From contig NC_045145.1 of the NCBI RefSeq assembly GCF_008831285.2, positions 24,550,802 to 24,614,801 on the forward strand: a stretch of DNA of 64,000 nucleotides. The letters are read 5' to 3'. A program made the translations under genes and the position numbers. This DNA is from Nymphaea colorata (taxonomy: Eukaryota; Streptophyta; Magnoliopsida; Nymphaeales; Nymphaeaceae). The notes beneath the pieces are model-generated. The model worked only from the letters and a program-made list of their open reading frames with translations. It was not told the origin of the DNA and searched no databases. The stretch's first letter is position 1. Each line of letters starts with the position of its first letter. Shown piece by piece: positions 33,530-45,235 of the stretch.

Positions 33530-36026
33530 ATGGCTGCTCATCTTGCCTCCCTTTCCACTCCTTTCGTTACTTCCCCGAAGCTTGCCCCTAATACCAAGGC
33601 TCGGTTCAAGCCATGGAGCACCACCCTTGTGAGATGTGAGCCTAGGGCTGAGGGCTGCGGTAGGTCTGCTGCTCAGTGGAGGCCTTCCATATACCAGCCA
33701 AGTACATGGAACTATGACTTCATCCAGTCCATTTCCAGCGCAACATCAGTAATTTTCTATACCTCTGATCTGACACTATTATTTTGTTTATTTTGGTATT
33801 ATGATGTGATCCTAATTCAAAGACATGAAAATGAGAGCAGATCGAAACACAAAGGACCATAGTTGAAGAATTGGGAAGAGAAGTCCGACAACTTATAACA
33901 TCAACAACTGAGCAAGTGGCTCAGTTGGAGCTCCTCGATTCACTGGAATGTTTAGGTGTAGCCTATCACTTTGAGAGTGAGGTCAGGCGATCACTAGATG
34001 CCATATGCATGAGGACTAGAGGATTTGAGGACCTCTACTCTTCTTCACTTTGCTTTAGCATTCTGAGGCAACATGGCTATAATGTTTCTGCAGGTATACA
34101 TATATAGTATATAAACATGCGTTATTTCCAAAATATTGCCTCAATAATTAGTTTTTAATCTAGACTGTCCATTACAATTGTGTTAATTGACACTAACCAT
34201 TAAAGTTTCTTTTTACATTTCGTAGAGTTGTTTAGTAGATTTAGGGAACAGTCTGGCCGGTTTTCTGAGAATCTTCGTGAGGATGTGAGACGGTTGCTGA
34301 GCCTCTACGAAGCATCACAACTAGCCTGTGAAGGAGAAACTGTGTTAGAAGAAGCTACGGCCTTCTCTTCAGAGCATCTTAGAGCAAGGATAAGCCTCAT
34401 GGACCAGAGGATGTCTCGACAGGTGCGGCGTGCTCTGCAGGTTCCTCTCCACAGAAGGGTTCGCAGGGTCAAGGCCCGATAGTATATTGAGACATTCGAG
34501 AGGACGGACCGCAGAAGCCAAGTGCTGCATGAGTTCGCTAGGCTAGACTTCAACATGGTGCAGACAATCCACCAAAGAGAGCTCAGGGAGTTATCCGGGT
34601 AAAATTCATTCTTGCACTTTTGCCTAAATAACTTGGTTAATAGTTGATAATAATGCAGCAACTAATGTCATTCTATGTATATATGTATATCAGTAATGAA
34701 TATCATGTATGTTACATTGTTGCTGGTCTGCATCATTGGGTCCACTAATAATCAACCATGAGTCCTTTGTTTTGGGTGTTTGCAGGTGGTGGAGGGATTT
34801 GGGCTTGGGCGAGCACATTAGCTGCACCAGAGATAGGCTGGTGGAGAGCTACTTCATGGCAGTGGTTAAGATGCATGAGCCACAATTCTCACAGTACAGG
34901 ATGCAACTCGCCAGCATCAGTTTGTTGAGGACATCTTCGGCGAGCATCAGTTTGTTGAGGAGCTCGAACGCTTTGTGCAAGTTGTTGAGAGGTAAAGGTT
35001 GATTATGGTTGGTAAATTAGAGGTAGCAACTCTGTCTCTAGTTTCTGCTTCACATCGTTAGGAGCCAATGTGGGTGCTGTATATTGTATACACGCAGGTG
35101 GGATCTTCAAGCGGCAGAGCAGCTGCCACAGTCACCGAGGGTCTTCTATGCGGCTGTCTACAACATGACCAACCAGATCAGCTACACTGTTCTTAGGAGG
35201 CATGGCCGTGAAATCACTTCACACATGAGGAGAGCGGTATGACACTTTCTCTATCAAATCTTTCTTCTACTCTTCACATCATCACATTAGTATATTAGCG
35301 TCACTTTCTAATTGACTTGCTCTCTTCTACTCTTGGGCAGTGGGTGGGTGTGTGCAGAGATTACTTGGTTGAAGCAAGGTAGAACCGTGCCCGACGGACA
35401 CCAAGGCTAGAGGAATATTTGAGCAACATCCGGGCAGCCATGACCGGCCCTATTCTCCTTCCTGTCTACTTCTTCCTCTCCCAAAACATTGAGGAACAAA
35501 CAATCCAGCAGCTGCAGTCTGAGTCCAACATCATCAACTTGTCATCGATGATAGTTCGTCTCTCGTCTGGCCTCCAGAGATCCAGGGTTAGTTTAGTGTA
35601 TTTTCTGCTGGTTAACTAGTATTAGCTTCTGAGTTGAAAATGTTCTTATTCTGTTTTTCTGTTTTGATTGGCTGTTGATCTTCTCTTTATATGTTGAACA
35701 CTTGATCGAAGGTGGGATTCGGGTGAGGCAACCTGCCTAGATCGGTCCAGATTTATGTAAACGAGGCAAGGGTAGCGGAGGAGCTAGCACGGCAGCACAT
35801 AAGGAACTTGCTAAGGGATGCATGGAGGAAGCTGAACAGGGAGCTGCTCTCTGCTCAGCAGCAGCAGCAACAGACCACCTTCTCTCGTTCCTTCATGAAT
35901 GTGGCTCTCAACATTGCGAGGGTCTCCCAGTGCATGTATGACTATGAAGATGGCATTGGTGTCTTGGAGCATGAGTCCATAGACCGTATCTACTCTCTCA
36001 TTGCCGAGCCCATCCAGACTGCCTAA
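33530..36026 (+). pseudogene. Terpene synthase pseudogene (plastid type, seven exons)
   Basis: Seven exons with GT/AG borders and consistent phases can be read: 33530-33748, 33841-34093, 34226-34598, 34786-34991, 35098-35236, 35341-35586 and 35712-36026. They total about 583 codons, the usual TPS-a/b layout. A Ser/Thr-rich transit-like N-terminus precedes a modified RRX8W motif (WR, eight residues, W). Later hallmarks include LGVAYHFESEV, LLSLYEASQ, RDRLVE, WDLQAAEQLP and HIRNLL. Broken: TAG at 34480 (exon 3), TAG at 35380 where the family has Trp, TGA at 35724, and an exon 4 that is 206 rather than the usual 219 bp, giving a frameshift. The aspartate-rich DDxxD site reads as VEDIF, and the second metal motif has SS for DD. 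It cannot encode an active enzyme. Confidence 0.93.
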
Positions 36027-36116
36027 GCAACTCACCAGTGTCGCTGTTTCTCAATCTATCAACCATGTTGGTGCCCATTAACCGAATCCTACTTATGATG
36101 CTATGTATCATCATGT

Positions 36117-36122
36117 AATAAA
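36117..36122 (+). promoter_or_regulatory. Polyadenylation signal after the terpene synthase relic
   Basis: AATAAA lies 90 bases downstream of the last codon, in the usual spacing for a plant 3' end. Confidence 0.5.
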
Positions 36123-36559
36123 ATGGGTACATTAATAAATTAAATTCAGTACTCTCTCTCTCTGTCACATGTATGCACACATGTATCCAGCAAGGTTATC
36201 TGAAGATCTCGCGAGAACATGATAAGGAGCGGAGGGAGAAGACGGCATTTCAGAAGTGCCGCAGCTGCTGTCGCAGGAGGTAGACCACCACGAAGCTCGC
36301 CAGACAGGGCATTCCAGGCGTGACTTTCTCTGGAGCGCGTTTTTGACTGGAGGCGATTCAGAGGTCGAGTAAGGTGGCGTTGGATTTGGGCACGTGTCTA
36401 GTATTTTTTATCGAATTTTCAGATTTTTTGGACAATCTTGTGGAGAGATACGGAATTTGTAAGTGCCACAGGTTTCTAAAGGACCCTGCGACCTCCTGCA
36501 ACCGAGAGACTCACCTGCGACCCAGACTGTCTTGAGCTTGGAATCCGCAGCGCCAATAT
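36123..36559. other. GC-richer interval before the Copia relic
   Basis: No coding signature. It may include decayed 5' LTR or leader of the Copia element, but no LTR pair, primer-binding site or terminal TG/CA could be recognised. Confidence 0.35.
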
Positions 36560-38435
36560 CATGGCCGATGCTGCTAGCTCAAGTCAAAGAGAAGAAACAT
36601 TCAAGTGAGCCAAGCCACCGAGCATAATACCCAGAAAATTACCTCTACCCCACTCAATAGTGCAAACTATTTGAGTTGGGAGAAGGCTGCTCGCTTGGTT
36701 TTTAGTGGAAGATCAAAGAAATGATATATTAACGGGAAAATCAAAGCTCCAGCCACTACTGATCCCAACTATGATGAATGGGAATCAGAGAATGACTTGG
36801 TTATGGCGTGGCTGCTCAACTCAACCATCAAAGCAAATCTGTTTACATATCAAGATACCGCGCACGAATATAGGATGCTCTAAAAGAAGTTCACAGTGAG
36901 CAACATAATCTTTCTCAAGTATACCAGATACAATGCGAGATTGCCAATCTCACCCTCCATGACCAAGATGTGCAGCGGTACATTGGGAGACTCAGGAGTC
37001 TACATAATGAGCTCCTCCAATATCGACGAGCGACCTCTGATCCAGTCATTTACAAACAGCGTTTTGAAGAAGATCAAATCTTCAAGGTCCTCGTTGGATT
37101 GAGTGAGGACTATGAAGCCATAAGGACTCAAATCCTGAATACTATGCTGCTGTCAAAATTCAATGCAGTTTGTCAAATGATTCAGAGAGAGGTGTCAAGG
37201 CGAAGAGTCATGAGCGTCCCTCCTAAAATGGACTCCACATAAGACTGCCAAGAAAGAATGGCGTGCCTTTCACAATCGGGCACTAATCAAGGCATGCAAA
37301 GGTACCACTCAAACACACAGAAAAATCACAGCAAACTTAAGTGTACTCACTGCAGGAAATTGGGTCACACACGCGAACGCTGCTGGGAACTTGTGGGGCG
37401 ACCAGGGAAGGAAAAGGGATCTTCTTCAATCCCAGACAAAGACGTCAACCTTGCAAACTTTGTCACCAAAGATGACCTGGAAAAATTCTTCCAGAAATTT
37501 TCTAAAGCAAATCTAGTATCTTCCCAACCAGTGGGCGACGTCTCAGAAGGAAAGTTATGTGCCTTATTGACTGCCACTAAAAATAAATCCTGGATAGTTG
37601 ATTCTGGGGCTACTGATCACATGACTAATGATCCCACAAGACTTGCCGATCTAAATAAGGATCTTCATCGTTCTGTTTTTTCTGTTGATGGGTCATCTAT
37701 GGTTGTTGCTGGCATTGGAAAAACATTATTCAAGAAAAATATTAATTCCACTTTACTTCTTCCTAAGCTTGTTGTCAAGCTTATGTCTGTTAGCAAAATC
37801 ACTCAAGATTATGATTGTCTGGTTGTTTTCTCCAAGAAGGATGCAACGTTTCGGGACCCAAGCACGAAGAAGGTGATTGCTAAGGGCCGACGCCATGGTG
37901 ACCTCTACACTTTGGACACCGACAGGTTGAGTTTTTTCACCAAATCAAAATCAACTCAAAGGACAGACAATCAAATTTGACATGATCGATCCGACACATA
38001 TATGATTGGAACCTCAGTCCCCTCATCCCTTCCCTCACCACTGATGATAATAAAGCATGTAATGCATGCGAATTCACCAAATTCACACACCTCACCTTCC
38101 AGCCAATTCATGAAAGGTCTGAAAAAGCTTTCGATCTCATTCACTTGGATGTGTGGGGACCTGCTCCAGAGGACTCTCACGCTGGTTTTAAGTTCTATGT
38201 CTCTTTCATTGATGATACGACTCGTGTAACTTTGATTTATTTTCTCAAAAATAAGAGTGAAGTGCCAAAAATTTTGAAGAATTCTATGCCCTCATTCTCC
38301 CTCAATATGGTGCTAAGATTAAAATGCTTCGCTTTGACAATTGTGGTGAATATGTGAATGATGCATTGAAAAACTTTATGAGGAAACATGGAATACAGCC
38401 CCAATATACCTGTGCCAGGACGCCTCATCACAAAT
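36560..38435 (+). pseudogene. Ty1/Copia retrotransposon relic: gag, protease, integrase
   Basis: Several frames together give the Copia order. The gag N-terminal part reads NYLSWEKAARL, followed by an LHDQDVQRYIGRLRSLHNEL-type gag region. A CCHC zinc knuckle (CTHCRKLGHTRERC) lies near 37345-37385. The protease WIVDSGATDHMT is near 37591. A pre-integrase region with stops comes next. The integrase core (FDLIHLDVWGP, YVSFIDDTTR, then RFDNCGEY where the family has NGGEY) runs to about 38400. In-frame stops interrupt gag, the pre-integrase segment and the end of integrase. Reverse transcriptase and RNase H are absent: the sequence switches to a LINE at about 38430. Nonfunctional. Confidence 0.92.
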
Positions 38436-40430
38436 GAGCTTGTAGGTAAATGGAACACATATGATATTGATTTTTAATTTCGTGTCATTATGGATATAAA
38501 AGTCTTGACCTAAATTATTATACAATTTGATCTATAAACTAGTTGCTAAGTTGACGGCTGAGAGAATGAAGATTGTTTTAGCACAATTATTGGCTCGGAA
38601 CAAGGGGCATCTGGTCTCTCTAGTAGATTTATTCACCAACCATGCACCTTGCACTCGAAGCGGTCAACTGCTTGGATAAGGGCATATAAAACAATTTTTT
38701 CTCCTCAAATTAGATATTCGAAAAGCTTATGGCAAAGTGAGATGGTCTTTCCCGCACTTTGGTCTTTCTTTTTTGGGATCCTGTGAAGATTGGGTGAGGA
38801 AAATTATTACTTATGCTTCTACTGCTTCCTTAGTTGTCACCTTTAAGAAGGGAGGGAACCACTTTTTGTTGCCATGGAGGCTGATGACAAGTGCACCCTC
38901 TCTCTCCACTTTTGTTTACTATCGTTGTGTTGTAGAAGTTTTATCTCAAAACCTCCAATGGCGAGTTTTATAGGGCATGAAGCCCCTAAAATGACTTTCT
39001 CAATTTAATTCTTACCTGGGGCACTTCTTCTCTGCAAATGACGTCCTTTTCTTTTTTTGGGCTGTTTTGAAAATCCACTTCTTTGTTTAAACCAAGTTTT
39101 ACCTGATTTCACTTCCAAAGCGGGTTTGACTATAAATTATTTTCATTTTTTATTCATTTTAATGTTCTTGAGAACACAATGGTCATTGCAAACCGATTTC
39201 ATTGACAGTTGTCTAAACTTCCCCTAACTTATTTGGGTTCCATTATTTGTTGGTACTCTCACCCCTGACTTATGTGAGAAGATTTGTAGATGGGTGGACC
39301 ATCCACTTAGTTATATAAGAAGCATGTTCTGCAGCAAGTGGTGGGTTATTGGCTGAGAGCATTTAGACTTCCACTTATTGTACTGAACTTTGTAGATAAG
39401 AAATTGTCATTTTATTTGGGGGGATTCTCATCATACTAGGAAACGTCACTTACTTAGTTGGAAGTCTACTTGCTCCGATACAAGAAGGTGGTCTTGGCCT
39501 TCTTGACATCACCAAGTCCTTATGTGCTATTTTGATCAGACACCAATACTTGAATGGGAGCTTAGTGTAAAGCTTATTTCTCTTGGATATGGAAAAGCTG
39601 CCTTTTGGGGACGAAAAAAAGTTTGTTACTTAATTTAGCGGTGTTTGGGTTACAATAAAGGTGAAAATTTGGTGTGAGGACTGGGGTGCTCATAATTTTG
39701 TTAACTTGAGATGAAATGGACATGAAATAAAAAACAAAAGACCCTAGATACAAGGGCAAAGCCAGCAACTTTTTTTAGGAAGGGTAGAATAGTATTTGCA
39801 AAAAATATACAAGTACTAAACAATATTTTTCAAAATTTTTACATAGCCCAAATTAATATTTTTTTTAAAATATAAGTATCATATTTTTTCCAAAATATGA
39901 GGGGGAAGGGGTCATGGCTAGAAGTGCATAACTCTATTCAAGAAGTTATCTCATGGTGGTTCAAATGGTCTTTCAAATAAATGGGTTACAATACGCTGTG
40001 TTTATGCTTACATGTACTCTTTTGGAACATAAGGAAAGAAAGAAATTCTATTATGCATCATGCCAATTTGATTCTGAGTGGTCTCGAATGGAGAGTCTGC
40101 AATGATTTAAAGGATATGATAGCTGGTATAAAGTGCAAACATCAAGAGGTGATCTTTCCTCCTTACTACATGGTTTCCCAGTCGATCTGTATGTGGGGAA
40201 ATGGTGTGCAGAAAATGGCTTTTTATAGCTGATGTATTTGCTGTCAACAATCGATTGCAATGAGGCTGTAATCCTTTTGTACAGTGAGGTTCGTTTTATG
40301 CTATCTTCTTTTTGGTTATTTGTAGTTTCTATCTTTGTATTTGAGGTTTATGTCTCTCTTCTTTTTTGGTTTGTTCTAGCTCAGGTATCTTGTATTTTGT
40401 TATCTGTTATATTGTAATAAAAATGTTTGG
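38426..40430 (+). pseudogene. LINE relic, copy 1 (reverse transcriptase to C-terminus)
   Basis: Degenerate frames show non-LTR reverse transcriptase features: LDIRKAYGKVRW at about 38710, then GNHFLLPWR and the VVEVLSQNLQ region. Next come HFIWGDSHHTRKRHLLSW at about 39410-39460 and a C-terminal zf-RVT-like WNIRKERNSIMHHA near 40030. Many stops and frameshifts are present, and the 5' half is missing. The relic starts abruptly inside the Copia integrase. The same start is shared with copy 2 at 53612, so both belong to one duplicated block. Confidence 0.85.
39755..39920. mobile_element. Small MITE nested in LINE copy 1
   Basis: The ends GGGCAAAGCCAGCAA and, inverted, AGCCATGACCCCTTCC interrupt LINE-derived sequence. 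It is also present at the same place in copy 2, so it inserted before the block was duplicated. Exact ends are approximate. Confidence 0.55.
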
Positions 40431-41360
40431 GACGCCCAAACTCATAGCAAGGACGTTGCATTGCCAAGAAGGGCTGAACATGTGTCGAGCCCAAGCTTGT
40501 CCCTCGTGAGCTCGACTCCCTTAACTTGCTTAACTCATTTATATTGTAATAAAAATGTTCTCGTCAACTCCACCCCCCCCCCCCCAATTTTCTCCCTCTC
40601 TCTCTTCACAAGGACAAATTGTCAACGCGACAAATTGAAGAGAACATGTGGTGCCATTTGTATCTTTCTAAAAGCAATTCCATTCTCTCCCCAACCTTGC
40701 GTGGCGTATGGCCGGCGAAAGAATGATACCCCATCGGATCAGATTCGAACCGAATGTATGGCATTACCCTATTCTATATATCAGAAGTTCACATATTTAG
40801 ATTTGATTTAAGATTTGAATATTAATGAAAGAAAATTTTGTGTGAATTAAATTTTTGAATTTATAGTCAAGATCCGATCTGATATCTAATTTTCATTTTA
40901 ACATGATCCAAGTCTGAATCCATCCTTTAATTATGCAATCAAATTCGGACCATATTTTGACATGTGAAGGACTGGCCATCTTTCAAATTGTTTGTATATT
41001 AAATATACAAGGATATTTGTTTGAAATTGAACCTAAACACTTTTATTTTCCTTTCTAATTTAATCAGATATTAGATACATCGACATCCTTAGCTATGCCC
41101 TTAAATAAAGATACTTTGTTCTCAGAAAAGAAATAATCGAGAAGAGATTCATTGTCACTAAATACTCTTAGGGGTTGTTTAACAACATGCATGAACATTA
41201 TTATGTGAGTGTTCGATGAAGGATAACACATAAATTTTAGTACTGTTTCATGAGGCCCTAATCTTTAGAGTGGATTTATTAGACACTCATATAATATCCC
41301 TGCAAACAAATGATACCTTGACAATGCACACTAAATTATTGTAAGTTCCAGAAATATTAA
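40431..41360. repeat. Noncoding part of the duplicated block, copy 1
   Basis: Collinear with about 59190-60450. It includes a poly-C run (40572-40585), a decayed GGGCTGaACA hAT end near 40475, and a run of AATCCGATC-type MITE motifs at 40800-41090. No gene is recognised. Confidence 0.75.
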
Positions 41361-41795
41361 GGAAAATTAACTCTTTTGGAGGCTTGGATTTGTATCAGCT
41401 CATGATTAATATAACTGGATGAAATGTCGGTGAGGGTTGTATCTTGACGTTCTCTGTTGATTTTCTAAAAAAACATTCGTGGGTAGTAAACATTTATGGT
41501 TGTGGAAACCATCTTGTGAGGGTTCAGTTTATATTTTTATAAATACTGCTATTGCAAAAAACATACATACATGGAATCAAATCAAGCAAGCTGGTCAATT
41601 CAGTAAAATTGGCTATTTTAACAATTCAATTGATTCAACTGTGAATCGGCAAAACACTATATAAAATTTACCTTTTTTAAAAATGATAATACCAAAAACA
41701 TATATGAACAATTAAACGTGAGTTCGTGACACTTAAGCTGAAAGGTATGAGGGGCCCTTGGGTCTTTTCTAGGTAGTGTGGTTGTTAAATTGGCC
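41361..41795. other. Noncoding DNA between duplicated block and resistance-gene relic
   Basis: No gene or readable termini. Homology to the second block is lost here. A 50-bp stretch near 41796-41848 matches 60714-60766. Confidence 0.4.
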
Positions 41796-41835
41796 CGATG
41801 GATACCAGATTCCAACGGATCTGAATCCCAGCGAC

Positions 41836-42960
41836 ATGCAAAAATAACCCACCACACTTCTTTACTATTCCCTCTCCAACAAATTTGATCTTATGCATCA
41901 CCAAATCTTCTTCTGTTTGGCCCTCTCTTAAAACCTCCTTCACAAACAAGTACCAACTTTGGTGGAAACTAAATTCTTGTAATTCATGCATATAAAAAGC
42001 ACCCATTCCCTCTGACACATATTTCTTTCTACTGGTAATCAAAATTTTGCTCCCGATTGCACCCGCCATCAATATTCCCCTATCTCTTCCTCCCACCATT
42101 TTACTTCCCATACATCATCTAGGACCAACAAAATTTTTTCCTTTGAGAGCTCGTTCAGTAATTGTGTGCATAAGTCAGTCAAGGAACAATTAGTGTTTTC
42201 TGCAGAACCCTTGCACACTTCCCTTAGTCAAATCCTTATGGTTTGGCCTTTCTGAAACACAAACCCACCACCTGCGTTCCATGAACTGTTGTTCAACTTC
42301 ATTAAATACCATGTTTGCAAGAGTCATTTTACCATCCCTCCCTTTCCAACAATGGAGATAATACAAGTAGCACCCTTCTCAGTCTTACTACAAAAGTCAT
42401 TCGCCAAGAGCATTTCTACTAACACCTTTTTATCATTCTGCCTGCCTATGGGCAGTTGTATACCTATGTGACGGGTTGCCTCTTTGGGGTTGACATGTTC
42501 ACATTAAACAGGGTACCACCCCCTTTTGGTGTTGTTTTGAGCCTATCCACCATATCCCAATCTTTCTTTATTTTATCAAGCCTTTCATTGATTTTGATAC
42601 CAAGTTTATAACGAAAAGAAACTTTTTCTTAATAGGAAGAGAGCACTGTGGTCAAAGACCACTTCCGTACCTGATCCCTCTTGCTGGCCTCAATTTTGCT
42701 TCGATATCCTTCGATGATGTCCTCGGCATCATAAAGAACATCCTTGAGCTCAAACTCTAGTTCTGTGTCGCACTCCTTGCTGAAAAAGGACTCGATCAGC
42801 ATCTTTGATGGCCTTTTGGAATATTTTCAGGATCCTTTGGAGCTTCTTCAGATCGTCTTTGGCATTCAGGATGTAGTCTTTCATCTCTTTCAACAAATTG
42901 GTTGCAGTAAAAATGGCTGTTTGCACAAGAGCATCTATTACTGCCCATCTCTGCACGCCA
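41836..42960 (-). pseudogene. CC-NB-ARC (NLR) resistance-gene pseudogene
   Basis: Read on the minus strand across frames, the order is that of a coiled-coil NLR. An Rx-type N-terminal domain (AVIDALVQTAIF, then LKKLQRILKIFQKAIKDAD) shifts frame to ELKDVLYDAEDIIEGYRSKI. A degenerate P-loop (SIVGKGGMVK) at about 42310-42357 shifts frame to an RNBS-A-like RWWVCVSE. Kinase-2 reads ILLVLDDVW at about 42110-42135, RNBS-B reads KILITSRKKYVSE, and the GLPL equivalent is CGGLFLHVA near 41840. At least three frameshifts and several stops are present. The MHD motif and all leucine-rich repeats are missing downstream. Such proteins sense pathogens in the cytosol; this copy is dead. Confidence 0.88.
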
Positions 42961-44459
42961 CTCCAGTTTCTCGGTAGATTGAAGGGCAGAGGAAGAGAAG
43001 CAATTTTCGGAAGGATGCGAAGAACATAGGCAAAAAACTGCACATGAAATTCAAATTGAACAGGTGGGTCCATTTGATCACCACCACCACCACATTTTCC
43101 TCTTGCGAGTGGTAGAGCACTGAAGTAATCAAGTTACGGAAGAAATTCGGCCCTGGACGGCTCAAGAAATTCCGGCCTCAATTATGTCAGTTGTTACTCA
43201 TTGGCTTCAATCCTTTCACACTGTTTCGTCAATTTCTTACACTGTATTCTTCTTCTCTTCCAGACTAGCTACGTTCATATTGCTGCTTCTTTTCTCTCTC
43301 CAATTCATTATATTTTCTTCATTCACATTAACTTTAATTCCCATCAATCGTGTTGTGATCTGATATAATACTAGAATACATGAGAAAAATACTCATCGGC
43401 ACATTTTTTATAGGTTGTGTTAAAGAAGAAATTCAATTTTGTAATTTACTTGCTCCTAAATAAATCTGGTAGAAAAATCCCCAAAGCCAAGCCTTCTACA
43501 TCCCCTAGAGCTCCCCCTTTTGGACTTGCCAGATTTCTTGTTAATTTTTTATTTGATTGATTTTATAATGTAAAAATAATTTACATATATGATCCGCAAT
43601 CCAAATTTATTTAGCATAAAGTTCGTATTGGACTCGGTTGCAAAAATACATATTGAATCCAAGAGCCACATCTTAATCTTTCTCATAATGTTAAGATTCG
43701 CATAAAGTAATATGAGAGAGGGAGAGAGAGAGAGACCAGAAGATGATGGCTGAACCAAGTGGACAATTATATACATCTCAGTGCAATGTTCAAAACATTT
43801 TTTTTCTATAACAAACTAACCTTTTAGATGTTATCTTAAGAGTATTTTAGTAGTTAATGGTTGAGATCGCAAGTCTGAAGCCTTTGTACCCCATCCCTAA
43901 TGTCATTAATACGCACACATACACACCATACCACTTGGCTAAGGGATAAAGCCATACCTCTCAAATTTATATTCAAAGATATTTTAAATAAAATGTGAAC
44001 CTCCTAATATGTATATAATTAATACTAAATTTATAAAAATCATGTTTCGGTTCAAGTTATTTTCATGAAAAAATTGTTCTTTTCTACGATGTTCAAAATT
44101 TTGATGTTAAAAGAGCAATTCATTTTTAGATTATTAAAAACATTATTGACATCCAAAATATGATTAACTTAATATATATATGTGTGTGTGTGATTGTTTC
44201 TTACCAAATTTAAAATCATGTCTATAGGTTTAGATTGCATAGAAAACTGGTCTGGTGGCCTCCAGCAGAATAGAAATTGATCATTTTCATGACGGTGGTT
44301 GGGAGAACAACATAGATAAAAAAGTGATAAGGCAGTTTTGTCATCTATTATTAGTTCACATATATATATATATATATTGCACAAAGACCCAGCCATCCAC
44401 CTAGGGGCCCACATTCTTGTTTTTTAAATAAAAAGAGAAACACTAGATGCATGCTGGAC
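42961..44459. other. Noncoding DNA
   Basis: AT-rich, with (CT/GA)n near 43715-43735 and a TA/GT tract near 44175-44192. Minus-strand frames immediately upstream of the NLR relic are open for 75-107 codons but show no domain beyond the Rx-like start. Confidence 0.45.
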
Positions 44460-45227
44460 TAGGCCTGGGCATCGGGCTATGCCAGCCCGACCCAACAATT
44501 TTGTGCGGTTAACTACCCGGGCTTGGACCCGGCCAGCCTGCTACCCAGCCCAACTATTAACGGGTCAGGCCGGACCCGGTGCCGGGCCATGATAAGAATG
44601 CATGAGGGCTGGCCCATTTTTGCTGCCTCCATGGCATCGCTTCTGCCAGACTGCCACTTCCTCCTGCACCTTTCCTCCACAACTTCACTCTCCGATTGGA
44701 CGGGCCAAACACAACATGCTCTTCAACCACCGTCCTGCCTTCCCCATCTTACGAATGTCACCTGATTCAGCCCAACGGAGAACAATCATTCACGTCGGAT
44801 TCATTCCACTGGAGAACAACCATCCACAGAGAGAGAGAGAGAGAGAGGAGACCCGTGACAGTGGAATCGATGAGTCCTCAAGCCGAGCAGTAGTAGGATG
44901 ACGACAAATGGTTTGGATATGGAACAAGAGGCAACAAATTGGTGATGGCATGGTAGGCACGGCCGCGCAAGCCAGGAGGTGCGATGATGGCGATGCAGCC
45001 AGGTGAGACGCCGATGGCGAAGGAAGAAAACAAAGACTAAAGCAAACTTTCAACTTTTGAAACTTTGAAACCTTTACAAAGGAAACAGACTTCAAAATGT
45101 ATTTAAAAATTAAAGATAAAAAAATTGTTGGGCCTACCGGGCCCATGACGGGCTGCATGTAATGTCTGATACCCGGCCCGCAAAGTAACCGGGCCGGGCT
45201 GGGTCTGATCATGCAGGCCCATGCCTA
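44460..45227. mobile_element. 768-bp nonautonomous hAT element
   Basis: The termini are TAGGCCTGGGCATCGGGC and, inverted, TAGGCATGGGCCTGCATG, with CCGGGC-rich subterminal regions. The flanks TGCTGGAC (44452-44459) and TGCTCAAC (45228-45235) match at 6 of 8, fitting an old hAT target duplication. The interior has a GA microsatellite (44829-44847) and open frames without transposase motifs. Confidence 0.85.
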
Positions 45228-45235
45228 TGCTCAAC

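Noticed and set aside
33530-33862. A stand-alone 110-residue protein starting with a transit peptide
   Set aside because: It is exon 1 of the terpene synthase relic reading into intron 1.
37258-37980. The 240-codon frame as a host zinc-knuckle/aspartic protease gene
   Set aside because: Its zinc knuckle, protease motif and neighbouring gag and integrase segments are in standard Copia order, with stops on both sides.
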